Origin: Thalassorhabdus alkalitolerans
GTDB taxonomy: Bacteria > Bacillota > Bacilli > Bacillales > Marinococcaceae
Assembly (NCBI RefSeq): GCF_042656585.1
Contig: NZ_JBHSPG010000023.1
DNA: 64,000 nt
Direction: 5' to 3' (one strand)
This document shows, piece by piece, positions 26,099 through 34,363 of this stretch; the first letter of the stretch is position 1; each line of letters begins with the position of its first letter. A model generated the notes under the pieces. That model did not search any database. It was not told the origin of the DNA and saw only the letters and a list, made by a program, of their open reading frames with translations. Made by a program: the position numbers and the translations under genes.

Positions 26099-26191
26099 AT
26101 GTCTGGATATGGAGCAGGATACGGCGGATTTACTTTAATTGTTGTGTTGTTTATTTTGCTTGTAATTGTTGGAGCAGCTTACGTGTGTTAA
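26099..26191 (+). CDS. YjcZ-family sporulation peptide
   Basis: A 30-residue peptide, MSGYGAGYGGFTLIVVLFIL plus ten hydrophobic residues ending VC, with an AAAGGAGGA ribosome site. The Gly/Tyr-rich start and single membrane helix define the YjcZ family of spore peptides. A terminator follows at once. It is too short for routine gene finding but has all signals. Confidence 0.85.
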   Translation: MSGYGAGYGGFTLIVVLFILLVIVGAAYVC

Positions 26192-26195
26192 TTAT

Positions 26196-26226
26196 TAACG
26201 CCGGTATACCCGGCGTTTTTTTTTAT
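26196..26226 (+). terminator. Terminator of the YjcZ-type gene
   Basis: AACGCCGG/CCGGCGTT stem followed by T9. Confidence 0.9.
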
Positions 26227-26335
26227 TTTCTGTTTCTTTTTTATCTTTTAGACCATAAAGAAGAAAGAAAACAACGTCTACCTCTGTATTTTACACATAC
26301 ATATAAAGAAAAGATTAAAAAAGGAGGGGAAACTT

Positions 26336-26857
26336 TTGTCCACTTACAATCAAAAAAAACCGGTGCAGCAACCCCTTTATTATATTGACCAGCCTCAATT
26401 TAAAAGTTCAGACGCCCCCCAGCAGATGTTTGCTGTAAAGAGGAAGCTTTCTGATAAGAAAGCAAGAGAAGAAAGAAAGCCAAAGCAGCGGAAGGAAAAA
26501 GGGGCAAAAAACGAACAAAAGAACATGAATGAAAAAGAAAAGGATATTTTAAGGCTTGAACAAGGACAGGGTATAGAGGAAACGATAAAAAAAGAAAACA
26601 GAGAGAATGAAGAACTGATACTAAATAAACAGCCTGATTTTAACGTGCCAAAAGAAGTAAAAGAAACCATTGCCTATTTAAAAACCGTGCCTCATTTTAT
26701 TCATCCGGTTATTACATGTGAGACTGATGAACAGTATTATGAGGGATATTTTAAATCCTACCAGAATCAAACCATAACTCTTGAAACTAGAGACACCTTT
26801 ACCACAGTCTCAGTCCATGAAAAAGATATTAAACATTTAGCTATTACAAGCTTATAA
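26336..26857 (+). CDS. cotO: Spore coat morphogenetic protein CotO
   Basis: A 173-residue protein with a highly charged Lys/Glu/Gln central region (40-105) and a C-terminal domain (PHFIHPVITCETDEQYYEGYFKSY..) typical of CotO. In B. subtilis CotO (YjbX) is needed for outer coat and crust assembly and is encoded beside cotZ, as here. The start is TTG at 26336, preceded by AAGGAGGGG at 6-base spacing. Confidence 0.85.
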   Translation: MSTYNQKKPVQQPLYYIDQPQFKSSDAPQQMFAVKRKLSDKKAREERKPKQRKEKGAKNEQKNMNEKEKDILRLEQGQGIEETIKKENRENEELILNKQPDFNVPKEVKETIAYLKTVPHFIHPVITCETDEQYYEGYFKSYQNQTITLETRDTFTTVSVHEKDIKHLAITSL

Positions 26858-26868
26858 GATAATGAAGA

Positions 26869-26899
26869 AAACCCTCCTCGTATGTGAGGAGGGTTGTTC
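26869..26899. terminator. Bidirectional terminator, cotO / cotZ
   Basis: AACCCTCCTC/GAGGAGGGTT stem between convergent genes. T-runs are moderate. Confidence 0.75.
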
Positions 26900-26900
26900 T

Positions 26901-27395
26901 TTATTTGCTGCAATGATGACGGCGGTCATCGATCGGTCCGACTAATGCCGGATCCAGGCATTGAATGGCACAGAAGCATTTTAAGTCAACTTCAATACAG
27001 AACCTTGTTCTTTCAAGAGCAGTCACATCGCAAAGGAACGTTGGATCAATGCAGCTGCCATGGAAGTCCACTGTTGCATCCGGGCGCAGCAAAGACAATG
27101 TAGCGCAGCATTTAGCTTCATCCAGCTCTTCTACTCTGAAAAAGACGGTTGCAAAGCAGTCATCTCCTCCAATATCTCCAAAAGCATGGAACATATCGCC
27201 TTTTTTATCTTTTAGGATAAACGGGATGGTATCCATGGTAGTAGGTCTGCCTTTTGGACTTAATAAATTAGTAAAACAGCTGTTTACGCAGTCATCTGCT
27301 GGTCTGACTCTATCTTGTGCATCTTTAATGGCAGCAACTGCATCACATACACAGTGGCCAGTATCATGCTTTTTTCCACAACCCATGTTTTTCAC
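26901..27395 (-). CDS. cotZ: Spore coat/exosporium protein of the CotZ/CotY/ExsY family
   Basis: The 164-residue protein contains about 15 cysteines, with clustered pairs (CVCDAV, DDCVNSC, KCCATL, KCFCAIQC). It begins MKNMGCGKKHDTGHCVCDAV and contains VPTTMDTIPFILK-like RPTTMDTIPFILKDKKG and FFRVEELDEAKCCATLSLL. These are hallmarks of CotZ/CotY/ExsY, which form disulfide-linked crust or exosporium lattices. CotY and CotZ are hard to tell apart, so the symbol is provisional. Ribosome site AAGGAGTG. Confidence 0.88.
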   Translation of the reverse strand: MKNMGCGKKHDTGHCVCDAVAAIKDAQDRVRPADDCVNSCFTNLLSPKGRPTTMDTIPFILKDKKGDMFHAFGDIGGDDCFATVFFRVEELDEAKCCATLSLLRPDATVDFHGSCIDPTFLCDVTALERTRFCIEVDLKCFCAIQCLDPALVGPIDDRRHHCSK

Positions 27396-27483
27396 TCCTT
27401 CTTAATCTTTTCCATACCATCATATAAAGATAGGTGGAAATTGGTGAGTGAAATCTGGGAAATTTGACTATTTAGGCGTGCCA

Positions 27484-27530
27484 AAAAAAAGTAAAAGCCA
27501 CCCTTTTCTTTATGGGTGGCCGGCTTTTAT
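27484..27530 (-). terminator. Terminator of yjcD
   Basis: On the minus strand CCACCC/GGGTGG with flanking AAAAGCC/GGCTTTT forms a stem and is followed by T8. It overlaps the last codons of the helicase. Confidence 0.8.
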
Positions 27531-29849
27531 TGTTTTATGGGTAGATGGAAGATGCTTTTGTCCCCGGAGTTCCTTTATAAAACGGGAAGCTCTGGCCTTG
27601 CTTTCCCGGCGGTACTGGGGCACAGAGATGGCAACCTTTTTCTTCGCCCGGGTCAAGGCAACGTACATTAACCGCCGCTCTTCTTCAAGGTAACTGCTTT
27701 TCCCTTCTCTGAGCATTTCAAGGGAATGGTCGTGGGGGAGTCCGCCTTCTACTGCCCCTAATATATAGACATTCTCAAATTCCAATCCTTTAGATTGATG
27801 AATGGTCATAATTTTCACGGCTTGAGCTGGCTCGCCTTCTTTTTTCATCAGCTCACATTGCGCCGTCATATGATCGGCATGTTCTAGAAAACTGGATACT
27901 GTATCATGTCTGCGTGCTGCCGTTTCAAGATCTTTGATATCGTCAGAGCCTCTTTCCAGTTTATTTCCTTCTTTCCCGTTCTTTTTTACATATTCTTTTA
28001 ATCCAAGGTCCTGCTGCAGAACTTTCAGGGCTTCTATAGGTTCCTTCCTTTTCAAAGAAGGAATCTTAGGGATAATTTTTTTAAGCTTTGTCCGTTGGAA
28101 TTCCTGGAGGCCTGAAAGCAAAGGCAGTGCTTCAAGGAGCGTGATATCTTCATTAATAGAAAGCACGCGGGCATCATTATATGCTGACTGCTTAATAAAC
28201 AATGCAGACATGAGTTCGCGGACGGCGTTTCCATCGTCAGGATTAATGGATAATCGAAGATAAGCAAGCGCTTTGCGAATATGCTTTTTTAAATAAAATG
28301 CTTCCTGGTTTCCGTAAGACGTAAATGGAACGTTAGATTCCAGCAGCCGTTCAAATAATGCTCTCCCTGCCGAATGAGTACGGTATAATACAGCAAAATC
28401 GTTAGGAGAAGAACCCTGTTCAAGCTGTTGCTTGATGTCTGTAACGGTTGCTGTAGCTTCCTCTTCTTCATTCAATGGATAATACAGAAGAGGGGAATGG
28501 CCTGCAGGCTCTATCGACTTCATTTCTTTTTCATGTCTTGCCTGGTTGTTAGTAATGACCTGGTTAGCCAATGTAATAATCGGAGACGTAGAGCGGTAGT
28601 TGTCTTCTAAGGTAACTGTTTTGGCTTCCGGAAAATTATCAGTGAATCTGAGTATAAAAGAAGGATCGCTTCCCCTGAATCCATAGATAGACTGGTCATC
28701 ATCACCAACCACACATAGGTTACGATAGCGTGCCGTCAGCAGCTGTACAATTTCATATTGAATAGGGTTTATATCCTGATATTCATCAATCAGAAGATAT
28801 TTAAAACGTTCCTGATATCGTTCTAACAGTTCCGGGTTCGCTTGGAGCATTTTTAAACAGCCAGTCTGCATATCGTCAAAATCAAAAAGGCCTTTTTGCT
28901 CCTTGACCTCTTCGTAATAAGAAAACAAAGAAAGTGTTTGTTCTTCAAAGGGATCAGCGGATTCTATCTCTTGAGGAGACTTTCCTTGGTTTTTCCACTG
29001 GCTGATTTGCAGCAGGGCTTGATCATAAGCAAAAGAGCGGTCATCGAGTCCGAGCTCTTTCCCTTTTTCTTTTAAGATTCCTTCTTGCTTCCAATTTTCC
29101 TTTAAAAGGCGGTGCTGCTGCCATTTCTCCTTTTCATGGTGAATCAGCATTTTATAAAAGATGCTGTGAAACGTTCCGGCTAAAAGACCTGATAGATTAA
29201 TATGGCCCAGACCGGGAAGGGTTTGGAGACGTCTTTTCATTTCTTTGGCTGCTTTTACTGTGAAAGTGATAAGCGCCAATCTATTAGGAGGAATCTCTTC
29301 TGTCGTCAGCATATACGCTGTCCGGGCTGTTAACACTCTGGTTTTACCGCTGCCTGCTCCGGCTAAGATAAGGAGCGGACCATCAGTAGTATGGACGGCT
29401 TCCCACTGAGGCTGGGTTAACGAAAGGCTGTGCCTGTCGAGAAATTGTTTATAAAGGTCACCTGTTGGTTCCTTTCGCTGGGAGAGACTGCATTCTGTGG
29501 GAACTGTTACCCACAGAGGACTGCGCCATAAATGTGTAGTATTTTCTTCAGTTGTTCCTTCGGATATTGATCTGCTTTTTGGTAATTCAAATCCGTTGTT
29601 TTCTATAGGAGACGTGTCCTTCGTTTGAATATGCTTGGCAAGCTTTTCAGCCTCTGAGAGGCAAAAAGAATCATCCCCTGGGTGATGAAAAGACAGGGGA
29701 TGGTGGATACCGACTTTCGCATGGATCGGAGCACGGCACACAGGGCATAACACTTGTCCTTTGCTTGCACTGCTGACCACACGCTGCCAATGGTACCTGT
29801 CTACTTTCTCTGTATGAATCAGCTGCTCTTGAAACAAGGCTACTTTCAT
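27510..29849 (-). CDS. yjcD: UvrD/PcrA-type ATP-dependent DNA helicase YjcD with CoiA-like N-terminal module
   Basis: The 779-residue protein is an SF1A helicase. Motifs visible are Q-motif SLTQPQWEAV, Walker A LAGAGSGKT (about 169), VVGDDDQSIYGFRGSDP, DNYRSTSPII and VKIMTIHQSKGLEFENVYI. The domain begins only near residue 140. The first 90 residues carry CPVC (38-41), a FHHP segment and a third Cys, closely parallel to the CoiA N-terminus. In B. subtilis yjcD lies at the corresponding place. Its substrate is not known. The ribosome site GGTGGAG precedes the ATG. Confidence 0.9.
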   Translation of the reverse strand: MKVALFQEQLIHTEKVDRYHWQRVVSSASKGQVLCPVCRAPIHAKVGIHHPLSFHHPGDDSFCLSEAEKLAKHIQTKDTSPIENNGFELPKSRSISEGTTEENTTHLWRSPLWVTVPTECSLSQRKEPTGDLYKQFLDRHSLSLTQPQWEAVHTTDGPLLILAGAGSGKTRVLTARTAYMLTTEEIPPNRLALITFTVKAAKEMKRRLQTLPGLGHINLSGLLAGTFHSIFYKMLIHHEKEKWQQHRLLKENWKQEGILKEKGKELGLDDRSFAYDQALLQISQWKNQGKSPQEIESADPFEEQTLSLFSYYEEVKEQKGLFDFDDMQTGCLKMLQANPELLERYQERFKYLLIDEYQDINPIQYEIVQLLTARYRNLCVVGDDDQSIYGFRGSDPSFILRFTDNFPEAKTVTLEDNYRSTSPIITLANQVITNNQARHEKEMKSIEPAGHSPLLYYPLNEEEEATATVTDIKQQLEQGSSPNDFAVLYRTHSAGRALFERLLESNVPFTSYGNQEAFYLKKHIRKALAYLRLSINPDDGNAVRELMSALFIKQSAYNDARVLSINEDITLLEALPLLSGLQEFQRTKLKKIIPKIPSLKRKEPIEALKVLQQDLGLKEYVKKNGKEGNKLERGSDDIKDLETAARRHDTVSSFLEHADHMTAQCELMKKEGEPAQAVKIMTIHQSKGLEFENVYILGAVEGGLPHDHSLEMLREGKSSYLEEERRLMYVALTRAKKKVAISVPQYRRESKARASRFIKELRGQKHLPSTHKTIKAGHP

Positions 29850-30010
29850 TCAAAATCTCCACCCTATATGCTTAATATCGTGTTTGGTAAGCTACCTTAT
29901 TATCCTATCAAAAGGTGGGCAAAGGGAAAAGGTAAGTCTTGGTTAAAAGTATATTTTTTTAAGAATGAGGGTATAGTACTATAAACCATTTATGAGAGGG
30001 GCTGTTACAT

Positions 30011-30250
30011 ATGGGATATGTACCGCCGCATCATAACATTACAGCGCTTCAATACGGGAGCCGAATGCCTGAAGAAAAGCCTTTTGTTAAGAGAGTAACA
30101 CCGGTTCAGCCGATCCTTTTTCAGCGTGTGCCCGGCGGGAAAACGAAAGAATATGACCGGTATGAAAGAAACGCAGAGCTTACAAGAAAACGCAGAGACA
30201 TCGAGAAGGAGCTCTACGGACACGGGCGTTTATTTGATGGAAAAGCGTAA
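30011..30250 (+). CDS. Conserved small basic protein, unknown function
   Basis: A 79-residue protein beginning MGYVPPHHNITALQYGSRMP, rich in Pro, Lys and Arg, with a charged C-terminus (ERNAELTRKRRDIEKELYG). No membrane segment. The ribosome site GAGAGGGG precedes the ATG by 9 bases and a terminator follows. I do not recognise the family. A short frame at about 41122-41178 begins with the same MGYVP motif and looks like a decayed partial copy. Confidence 0.65.
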   Translation: MGYVPPHHNITALQYGSRMPEEKPFVKRVTPVQPILFQRVPGGKTKEYDRYERNAELTRKRRDIEKELYGHGRLFDGKA

Positions 30251-30260
30251 TGGCTGAGAG

Positions 30261-30287
30261 GGACCATCTGATAAGGTCCTTTTTTTG
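30261..30287 (+). terminator. Rho-independent terminator
   Basis: A 5-base GGACC/GGTCC stem followed by T7. The stem is short but the T-run is strong. Confidence 0.65.
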
Positions 30288-30326
30288 CGTACAAGTATAA
30301 AAGCTTTAAAAGAAAGGGGAATCTCT

Positions 30327-30539
30327 GTGATTTCTTTTGTTATATTAGGAGTACTCATTTTGTTGTTTTCAGGAGGTCTTTTTTTTCTTTATTGGATTCA
30401 GCAAGGTATATTTCATATTGGATCTTTTTTTGGACTGCTGATAGGAATTGTATTCCTTATTATCTCCTGGCAGCAAATTAAGCTGAGGAAAAGAGAAAAA
30501 GAAGGAGAGAAGGGAAGCCATGAACCTAAAAAAGATTAA
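30327..30539 (+). CDS. Small membrane protein upstream of the metallo-hydrolase
   Basis: A 70-residue protein with two hydrophobic helices (2-23 and 30-49) and a highly charged tail (LRKREKEGEKGSHEPKKD). I start at GTG 30327, 6 bases after AGAAAGGGGA, since longer open sequence begins inside the preceding terminator. The stop overlaps the start of the next gene by 20 bases, so the two are translationally linked. Function unknown. Confidence 0.6.
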   Translation: MISFVILGVLILLFSGGLFFLYWIQQGIFHIGSFFGLLIGIVFLIISWQQIKLRKREKEGEKGSHEPKKD

Positions 30540-31413
30540 AGAAGGGTGTTCCTGCTTTGCAAGCCCGGTCAACATAGGATATGTACAAAAAAATGAGACA
30601 GGGCTTCTTATTGACGCGGGCATCGATGCTTCCGTATCTAAAAAAGCGGTAAAACAGTTAAAAGAAAAGGGGCTGCCGTTAACTGATGTGCTGATAACTC
30701 ATGCTCATACGGATCATTTTGGAGGAGCCGGGTGGATAGCAGAGAATGAGCAGGTACGTGTGTGGGCTGAGTCTTTTGAAAGACAAGTGCTGGAACAGCC
30801 AAAGCTTGAGCCTGTATATCTATTTCAGGGAAACGAACCTCCAAAGGAAATGAGAAATAAATTTCTTGAAGGCCCCGCTGTCTCCGTTACCCATTCTGTG
30901 GAGGAAGGAACAGTGGAAATTGGCAGCATCAGCGGGGAAGTGATTTCTCTGCCAGGGCACAGCCACGGCCAGATCGGCTTCCGTGTTGACGGCATTCTAT
31001 ACGCTGGTGATAGTTACTTTGCTCCTCTCTATCTTGAAAAACATAAAATTCCTTTTATGGTCGATAAACAGGCTGCAGTCTCCTCATTGAAGAAATTGTT
31101 GACGTTAGACGTTCAAGGAGCTGTCCCAGGGCATGGCCACTATGAAGAAAACTTTAAGATAACTGTAAGCAAGAACATTGATTTTCATCAACGGGTAGAA
31201 GATGACCTGCTTTTTTTACTGAGGACAGTAAAACAAATCTCTTTAGATGAGTTGATTGGAAAATTTTGCGAGAACAAAGGAATCATATTTTCCCAGCTTG
31301 GATCATGGGCGTTGTACCGGACGGCTGTAACGGCTTATGTAATGAGTCTTGTTAACGAAGAACACGCCAGACTTACATTTGAAAGAAATCAGCTTATGAT
31401 AACGGCAGGTTAA
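30520..31413 (+). CDS. Metallo-beta-lactamase-fold hydrolase
   Basis: A 297-residue zinc hydrolase. The HXHXDH motif is in ITHAHTDHFGG (about 59-69), the third ligand in LPGHSHGQIGF, a bridging Asp in YAGDSYF and the last His in VPGHGHYEENF. The C-terminal 90 residues resemble the winged-helix region found in some MBL hydrolases of the glyoxalase-II-like group. The substrate cannot be given. Ribosome site AAGGAGAGAAGGG lies inside the upstream gene. Confidence 0.85.
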   Translation: MNLKKIKEGCSCFASPVNIGYVQKNETGLLIDAGIDASVSKKAVKQLKEKGLPLTDVLITHAHTDHFGGAGWIAENEQVRVWAESFERQVLEQPKLEPVYLFQGNEPPKEMRNKFLEGPAVSVTHSVEEGTVEIGSISGEVISLPGHSHGQIGFRVDGILYAGDSYFAPLYLEKHKIPFMVDKQAAVSSLKKLLTLDVQGAVPGHGHYEENFKITVSKNIDFHQRVEDDLLFLLRTVKQISLDELIGKFCENKGIIFSQLGSWALYRTAVTAYVMSLVNEEHARLTFERNQLMITAG

Positions 31414-31420
31414 TGGAAAG

Positions 31421-31456
31421 AAAAAGGCTTAGGTCACGCTAAGCCTTTTTCTATTT
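31421..31456 (+). terminator. Terminator of the MBL hydrolase gene
   Basis: AAAAAGGCTTA/TAAGCCTTTTT stem with an 8-base loop. Confidence 0.9.
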
Positions 31457-31532
31457 TATAGAAATCAGTCTTATAGTAACCGGCAAAATGATAGAATGAA
31501 AGGACAAATGATAGAAAAGGAGCCGGTTTGCT

Positions 31533-32933
31533 GTGAAGATGAGTGAAGAGCTTTCCTTTGATATATTACATACAGTTCTCGACAGTGCTTATGAAGGCAT
31601 CGTCATCGTCGACAAACAAGCAAGAATCATTCATTTTAACAATGCTTACAGCAGAATAACAGGGATAAAAAAAGAGCAAGCGTTAGGACAGCCAGTGACT
31701 GACATAATCGACAATACCCAGCTGCATATGACACTACAAACCGGACAAGCAGAACGAGGAAAGATTCAAGTAATCAGCGGCCAGGAAATGGTCGTGCACC
31801 GGATTCCAATCTGGAGAGGAGAGGAAGTGGTCGCAGCAGTCGGTATGTTGATCTTTGAAGGGGTTTCAGAGCTTCATAAAATATTGGAAATGCACCAGGA
31901 AAAAGAAAGAAAGGCTGACAAGGCCCTGGCAGACAGCCAGAAAAAAAATAAAAAGCAAATGGTGACTCTTGATCAAATTATTGGCAAGAGCAAGGAAATG
32001 AGTGAAACAAAACGAATCGCAAGGAGAGCGGCAAAGACACTGGCGACGGTGTTAATTACAGGTGAAAGCGGAACCGGCAAGGAAATGTTTGCGCAAAGCA
32101 TTCATCAATTAAGTCCTTTTGCTGACGGACCTTTTGTAAGTGTCAACTGCGCGGCAATTCCTGAACACCTCTTGGAAGCAGAATTATTTGGATATGAAGA
32201 AGGAGCCTTTACGGGTGCCAGAAAAGGCGGGAAACCGGGAAAGTTTGAGCTTGCTGATCAGGGGACTCTTTTTTTAGATGAAATAGGGGATATGCCAATG
32301 ATTATGCAGTCCAAAATACTTCGTGTGCTTCAGGAAAAAGAAGGGATGCGTGTCGGTGGCTTAAAGCCTTACCGGACAAATGTCAGAATAGTTGCGGCGA
32401 CAAACAAAGAGCTGGAGCAAATGGTGAGTGAAGGGGGATTTAGAGAAGATCTTTACTACAGGTTGAACATTATCAGGCTTCATATCCCACCGCTGCGTGA
32501 AAGAAAAGAAGATATCCCTCTGCTTCTCAGCTATTATGTAAAGGAGATTTGTGAAAGGTACTTGGCGTCTCCCAAGCATTTTACAGAAGAAGCAGTGAAG
32601 CTTCTGACAGCTTATAACTGGCCGGGAAATATAAGGGAAGTAGTTAATATAGTAGAGAGAATCGTCAGTTTAGCAGAAGGAGAAGAAATATCTGCAACTG
32701 ATCTTCCCAGCATGGTCCTTAGGCACCAAGACAGTCATGCTCCCGTGTCCTTCTCTGGCGGGGAGACCACTGAAGTGCTTGATACTGTCAGAAAAGAAAG
32801 TATGGAGCAGGAACGAGAAGTCATTATAAATGTCTTAAAAGAAACAAAAGGAAACAAATCACAGGCGGCAAAAAAATTAGGAATTCACCGCTCAACTTTA
32901 TATGAAAAGCTGAAAAAGCTTCAGATAAAATAG
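31533..32933 (+). CDS. Sigma-54-dependent enhancer-binding activator with PAS domain
   Basis: A 466-residue regulator. Residues 8-110 form a PAS sensor (TVLDSAYEGIVIVDKQARIIHFNNAYSRITG). An AAA+ domain at 145-385 has Walker A GESGTGKE, the sigma-54-contact loop EEGAFTGARK and Walker B LFLDEIGDMP. A Fis-type helix-turn-helix ends the protein (NKSQAAKKLGIHRSTLYEKL). The start is GTG 31533 with an ATG two codons on; AAGGAG lies about 10 bases upstream. A sigma-54 promoter with an upstream palindrome follows the gene, so it very likely activates the next three genes. The ligand is unknown. Confidence 0.93.
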   Translation: MKMSEELSFDILHTVLDSAYEGIVIVDKQARIIHFNNAYSRITGIKKEQALGQPVTDIIDNTQLHMTLQTGQAERGKIQVISGQEMVVHRIPIWRGEEVVAAVGMLIFEGVSELHKILEMHQEKERKADKALADSQKKNKKQMVTLDQIIGKSKEMSETKRIARRAAKTLATVLITGESGTGKEMFAQSIHQLSPFADGPFVSVNCAAIPEHLLEAELFGYEEGAFTGARKGGKPGKFELADQGTLFLDEIGDMPMIMQSKILRVLQEKEGMRVGGLKPYRTNVRIVAATNKELEQMVSEGGFREDLYYRLNIIRLHIPPLRERKEDIPLLLSYYVKEICERYLASPKHFTEEAVKLLTAYNWPGNIREVVNIVERIVSLAEGEEISATDLPSMVLRHQDSHAPVSFSGGETTEVLDTVRKESMEQEREVIINVLKETKGNKSQAAKKLGIHRSTLYEKLKKLQIK

Positions 32934-32935
32934 AA

Positions 32936-32957
32936 GTTGTCGTGCCACCCCGACAAT
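32936..32957. promoter_or_regulatory. Candidate enhancer site for the sigma-54 activator
   Basis: TTGTCG (32937-32942) and CGACAA (32951-32956) form an inverted repeat with an 8-base centre. It lies about 150-180 bases before the -24/-12 promoter, the usual position of an activator site. Confidence 0.6.
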
Positions 32958-33004
32958 AACCAGACAGAAACACTACATTTTCATCATTTTTGTTTGATTT
33001 TTCC

Positions 33005-33031
33005 GACACTTTGCACAAAGTGTCTTTTTTT
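33005..33031 (+). terminator. Terminator of the regulator gene
   Basis: GACACTTT/AAAGTGTC stem with a 4-base loop followed by T7. Confidence 0.88.
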
Positions 33032-33105
33032 AATTAGTGAAAAAAAAAGAGAAAAAAACCCGTTTCTATAAGGTTTTTCACAAAAATGAAGAATGGTGAC
33101 AAAAG

Positions 33106-33122
33106 TTGGCACAATCTTTGCA
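33106..33122 (+). promoter_or_regulatory. Sigma-54 (-24/-12) promoter
   Basis: TTGGCACAATCTTTGCA contains the consensus TGGCAC-N5-TTGC; the GG and GC pairs are exactly 10 bases apart. Transcription would begin near 33133, about 25 bases before the dehydrogenase start. Confidence 0.92.
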
Positions 33123-33157
33123 ATTATAATAAGCAAATGAAACAAGGAGGGGATATT

Positions 33158-34348
33158 TTGGGAGCGTTTTCAACATTGCGGATGCCTTCTGCCATATTCT
33201 ATGGACAAGGCTCATTTCAAAAGGTTGGAGAAGAAGCGGGCCTGCGTGGAAACAGAGCCTTGATTATCACCGATAAGATTATGGACAGCTTAGGCTATGT
33301 AGAACAATGCAGGGAAAATCTTTCAGAGCATGCCATTCAATCTTCTGTTTATTTAGATATAGATTCTGAGCCAACTGATACCTACGTGGAAGAATCGTTA
33401 CAGATTTTTTCCAATGATCAATGCGATCTCATTATTTCATTAGGCGGTGGAAGCTGCATCGACACAGCAAAAGCTGTATCCATTTTAGCTTCAAACGGAG
33501 GGTATATCGGCGATTATATGGGAGGGAAAAAAAATGTGACCCAAGACCCGATTCCTCATATTGCTATTCCTACAACAGCAGGCACAGGTTCAGAGGCAAC
33601 AGATGTAACAGTCATTACGAACACGAGCACGGAAGTGAAGATGATGATAAAGCAGCCTGCTTTTATGCCGGAAGCAGCAATCGTAGACCCTTTGTTAACT
33701 CGTTCATCTCCTAAGTCAGTAACAGCAGCTACGGGAGTGGATGCATTAAGCCATGCACTCGAAGCTTATATTTCACGCAAAGCACACCCGATGACTGATG
33801 TTCTGGCGTTGTCCGCTATGGAGCTTATCATTAAAAACATTCGCCAGGCTTATTTTCACGGCGATGATCTTGAGGCAAGGGAAGCGATGTCTTTGGGGGC
33901 TTTGCAGGCTGGTATTGCTTTTTCCAATTCTTCTGTCTGCCTTGTTCACGGGATGTCCCGTCCGATAGGAGCTTTGTTTCATGTGCCCCACGGCTTGTCT
34001 AATGCCATGCTTCTTCCTGCGGTACTGGAATTCAGTCAGGAAAACTGCCAGGAACAGTTGACAAAAATAGGAGAAATAGTAGGGAAAGACGATACAGCGG
34101 AAACGAACCCTGCCATTCGCACTGTAGAGACAGTGAAAAAGCTCTGTCTTGATTTAGACATTCCTAATTTAAAAGAATGGGGAATTGAGGAAGAAAAATT
34201 TAAACAGGTTACTGATAAAATGGCTGAGGATGCGTTAGCAAGCGGCAGTCCAGGTAATAACCCGAGGGTTCCTACCAAAGAAGAAGTGAAAGAGCTTTAT
34301 CAAGCTTGTTATGATTATAGGTTTACTAAAAATACAACAGTGATTTAA
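33158..34348 (+). CDS. Iron-containing alcohol dehydrogenase
   Basis: A 396-residue group III alcohol dehydrogenase that oxidises a primary alcohol with NAD(P)+. The dinucleotide loop LGGGSCIDTAKAV (about 109) and iron ligands in AAIVDPLL, GVDALSHALEAYIS, CLVHGMSRPIGALFHVPHGLSNAM are in place. The start is TTG 33158, with AAGGAGGGG 5 bases before it. A longer frame from 33086 runs through the promoter and is rejected. The next gene, 15 bases on, encodes a CoA-acylating semialdehyde dehydrogenase, so the alcohol product is probably a semialdehyde. Confidence 0.93.
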   Translation: MGAFSTLRMPSAIFYGQGSFQKVGEEAGLRGNRALIITDKIMDSLGYVEQCRENLSEHAIQSSVYLDIDSEPTDTYVEESLQIFSNDQCDLIISLGGGSCIDTAKAVSILASNGGYIGDYMGGKKNVTQDPIPHIAIPTTAGTGSEATDVTVITNTSTEVKMMIKQPAFMPEAAIVDPLLTRSSPKSVTAATGVDALSHALEAYISRKAHPMTDVLALSAMELIIKNIRQAYFHGDDLEAREAMSLGALQAGIAFSNSSVCLVHGMSRPIGALFHVPHGLSNAMLLPAVLEFSQENCQEQLTKIGEIVGKDDTAETNPAIRTVETVKKLCLDLDIPNLKEWGIEEEKFKQVTDKMAEDALASGSPGNNPRVPTKEEVKELYQACYDYRFTKNTTVI

Positions 34349-34363
34349 AAAGGAGAAGATAAG

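Noticed and set aside
33086..33157. Earlier start for the iron alcohol dehydrogenase
   Set aside because: The extra codons include the sigma-54 promoter and lie upstream of the expected transcript start.
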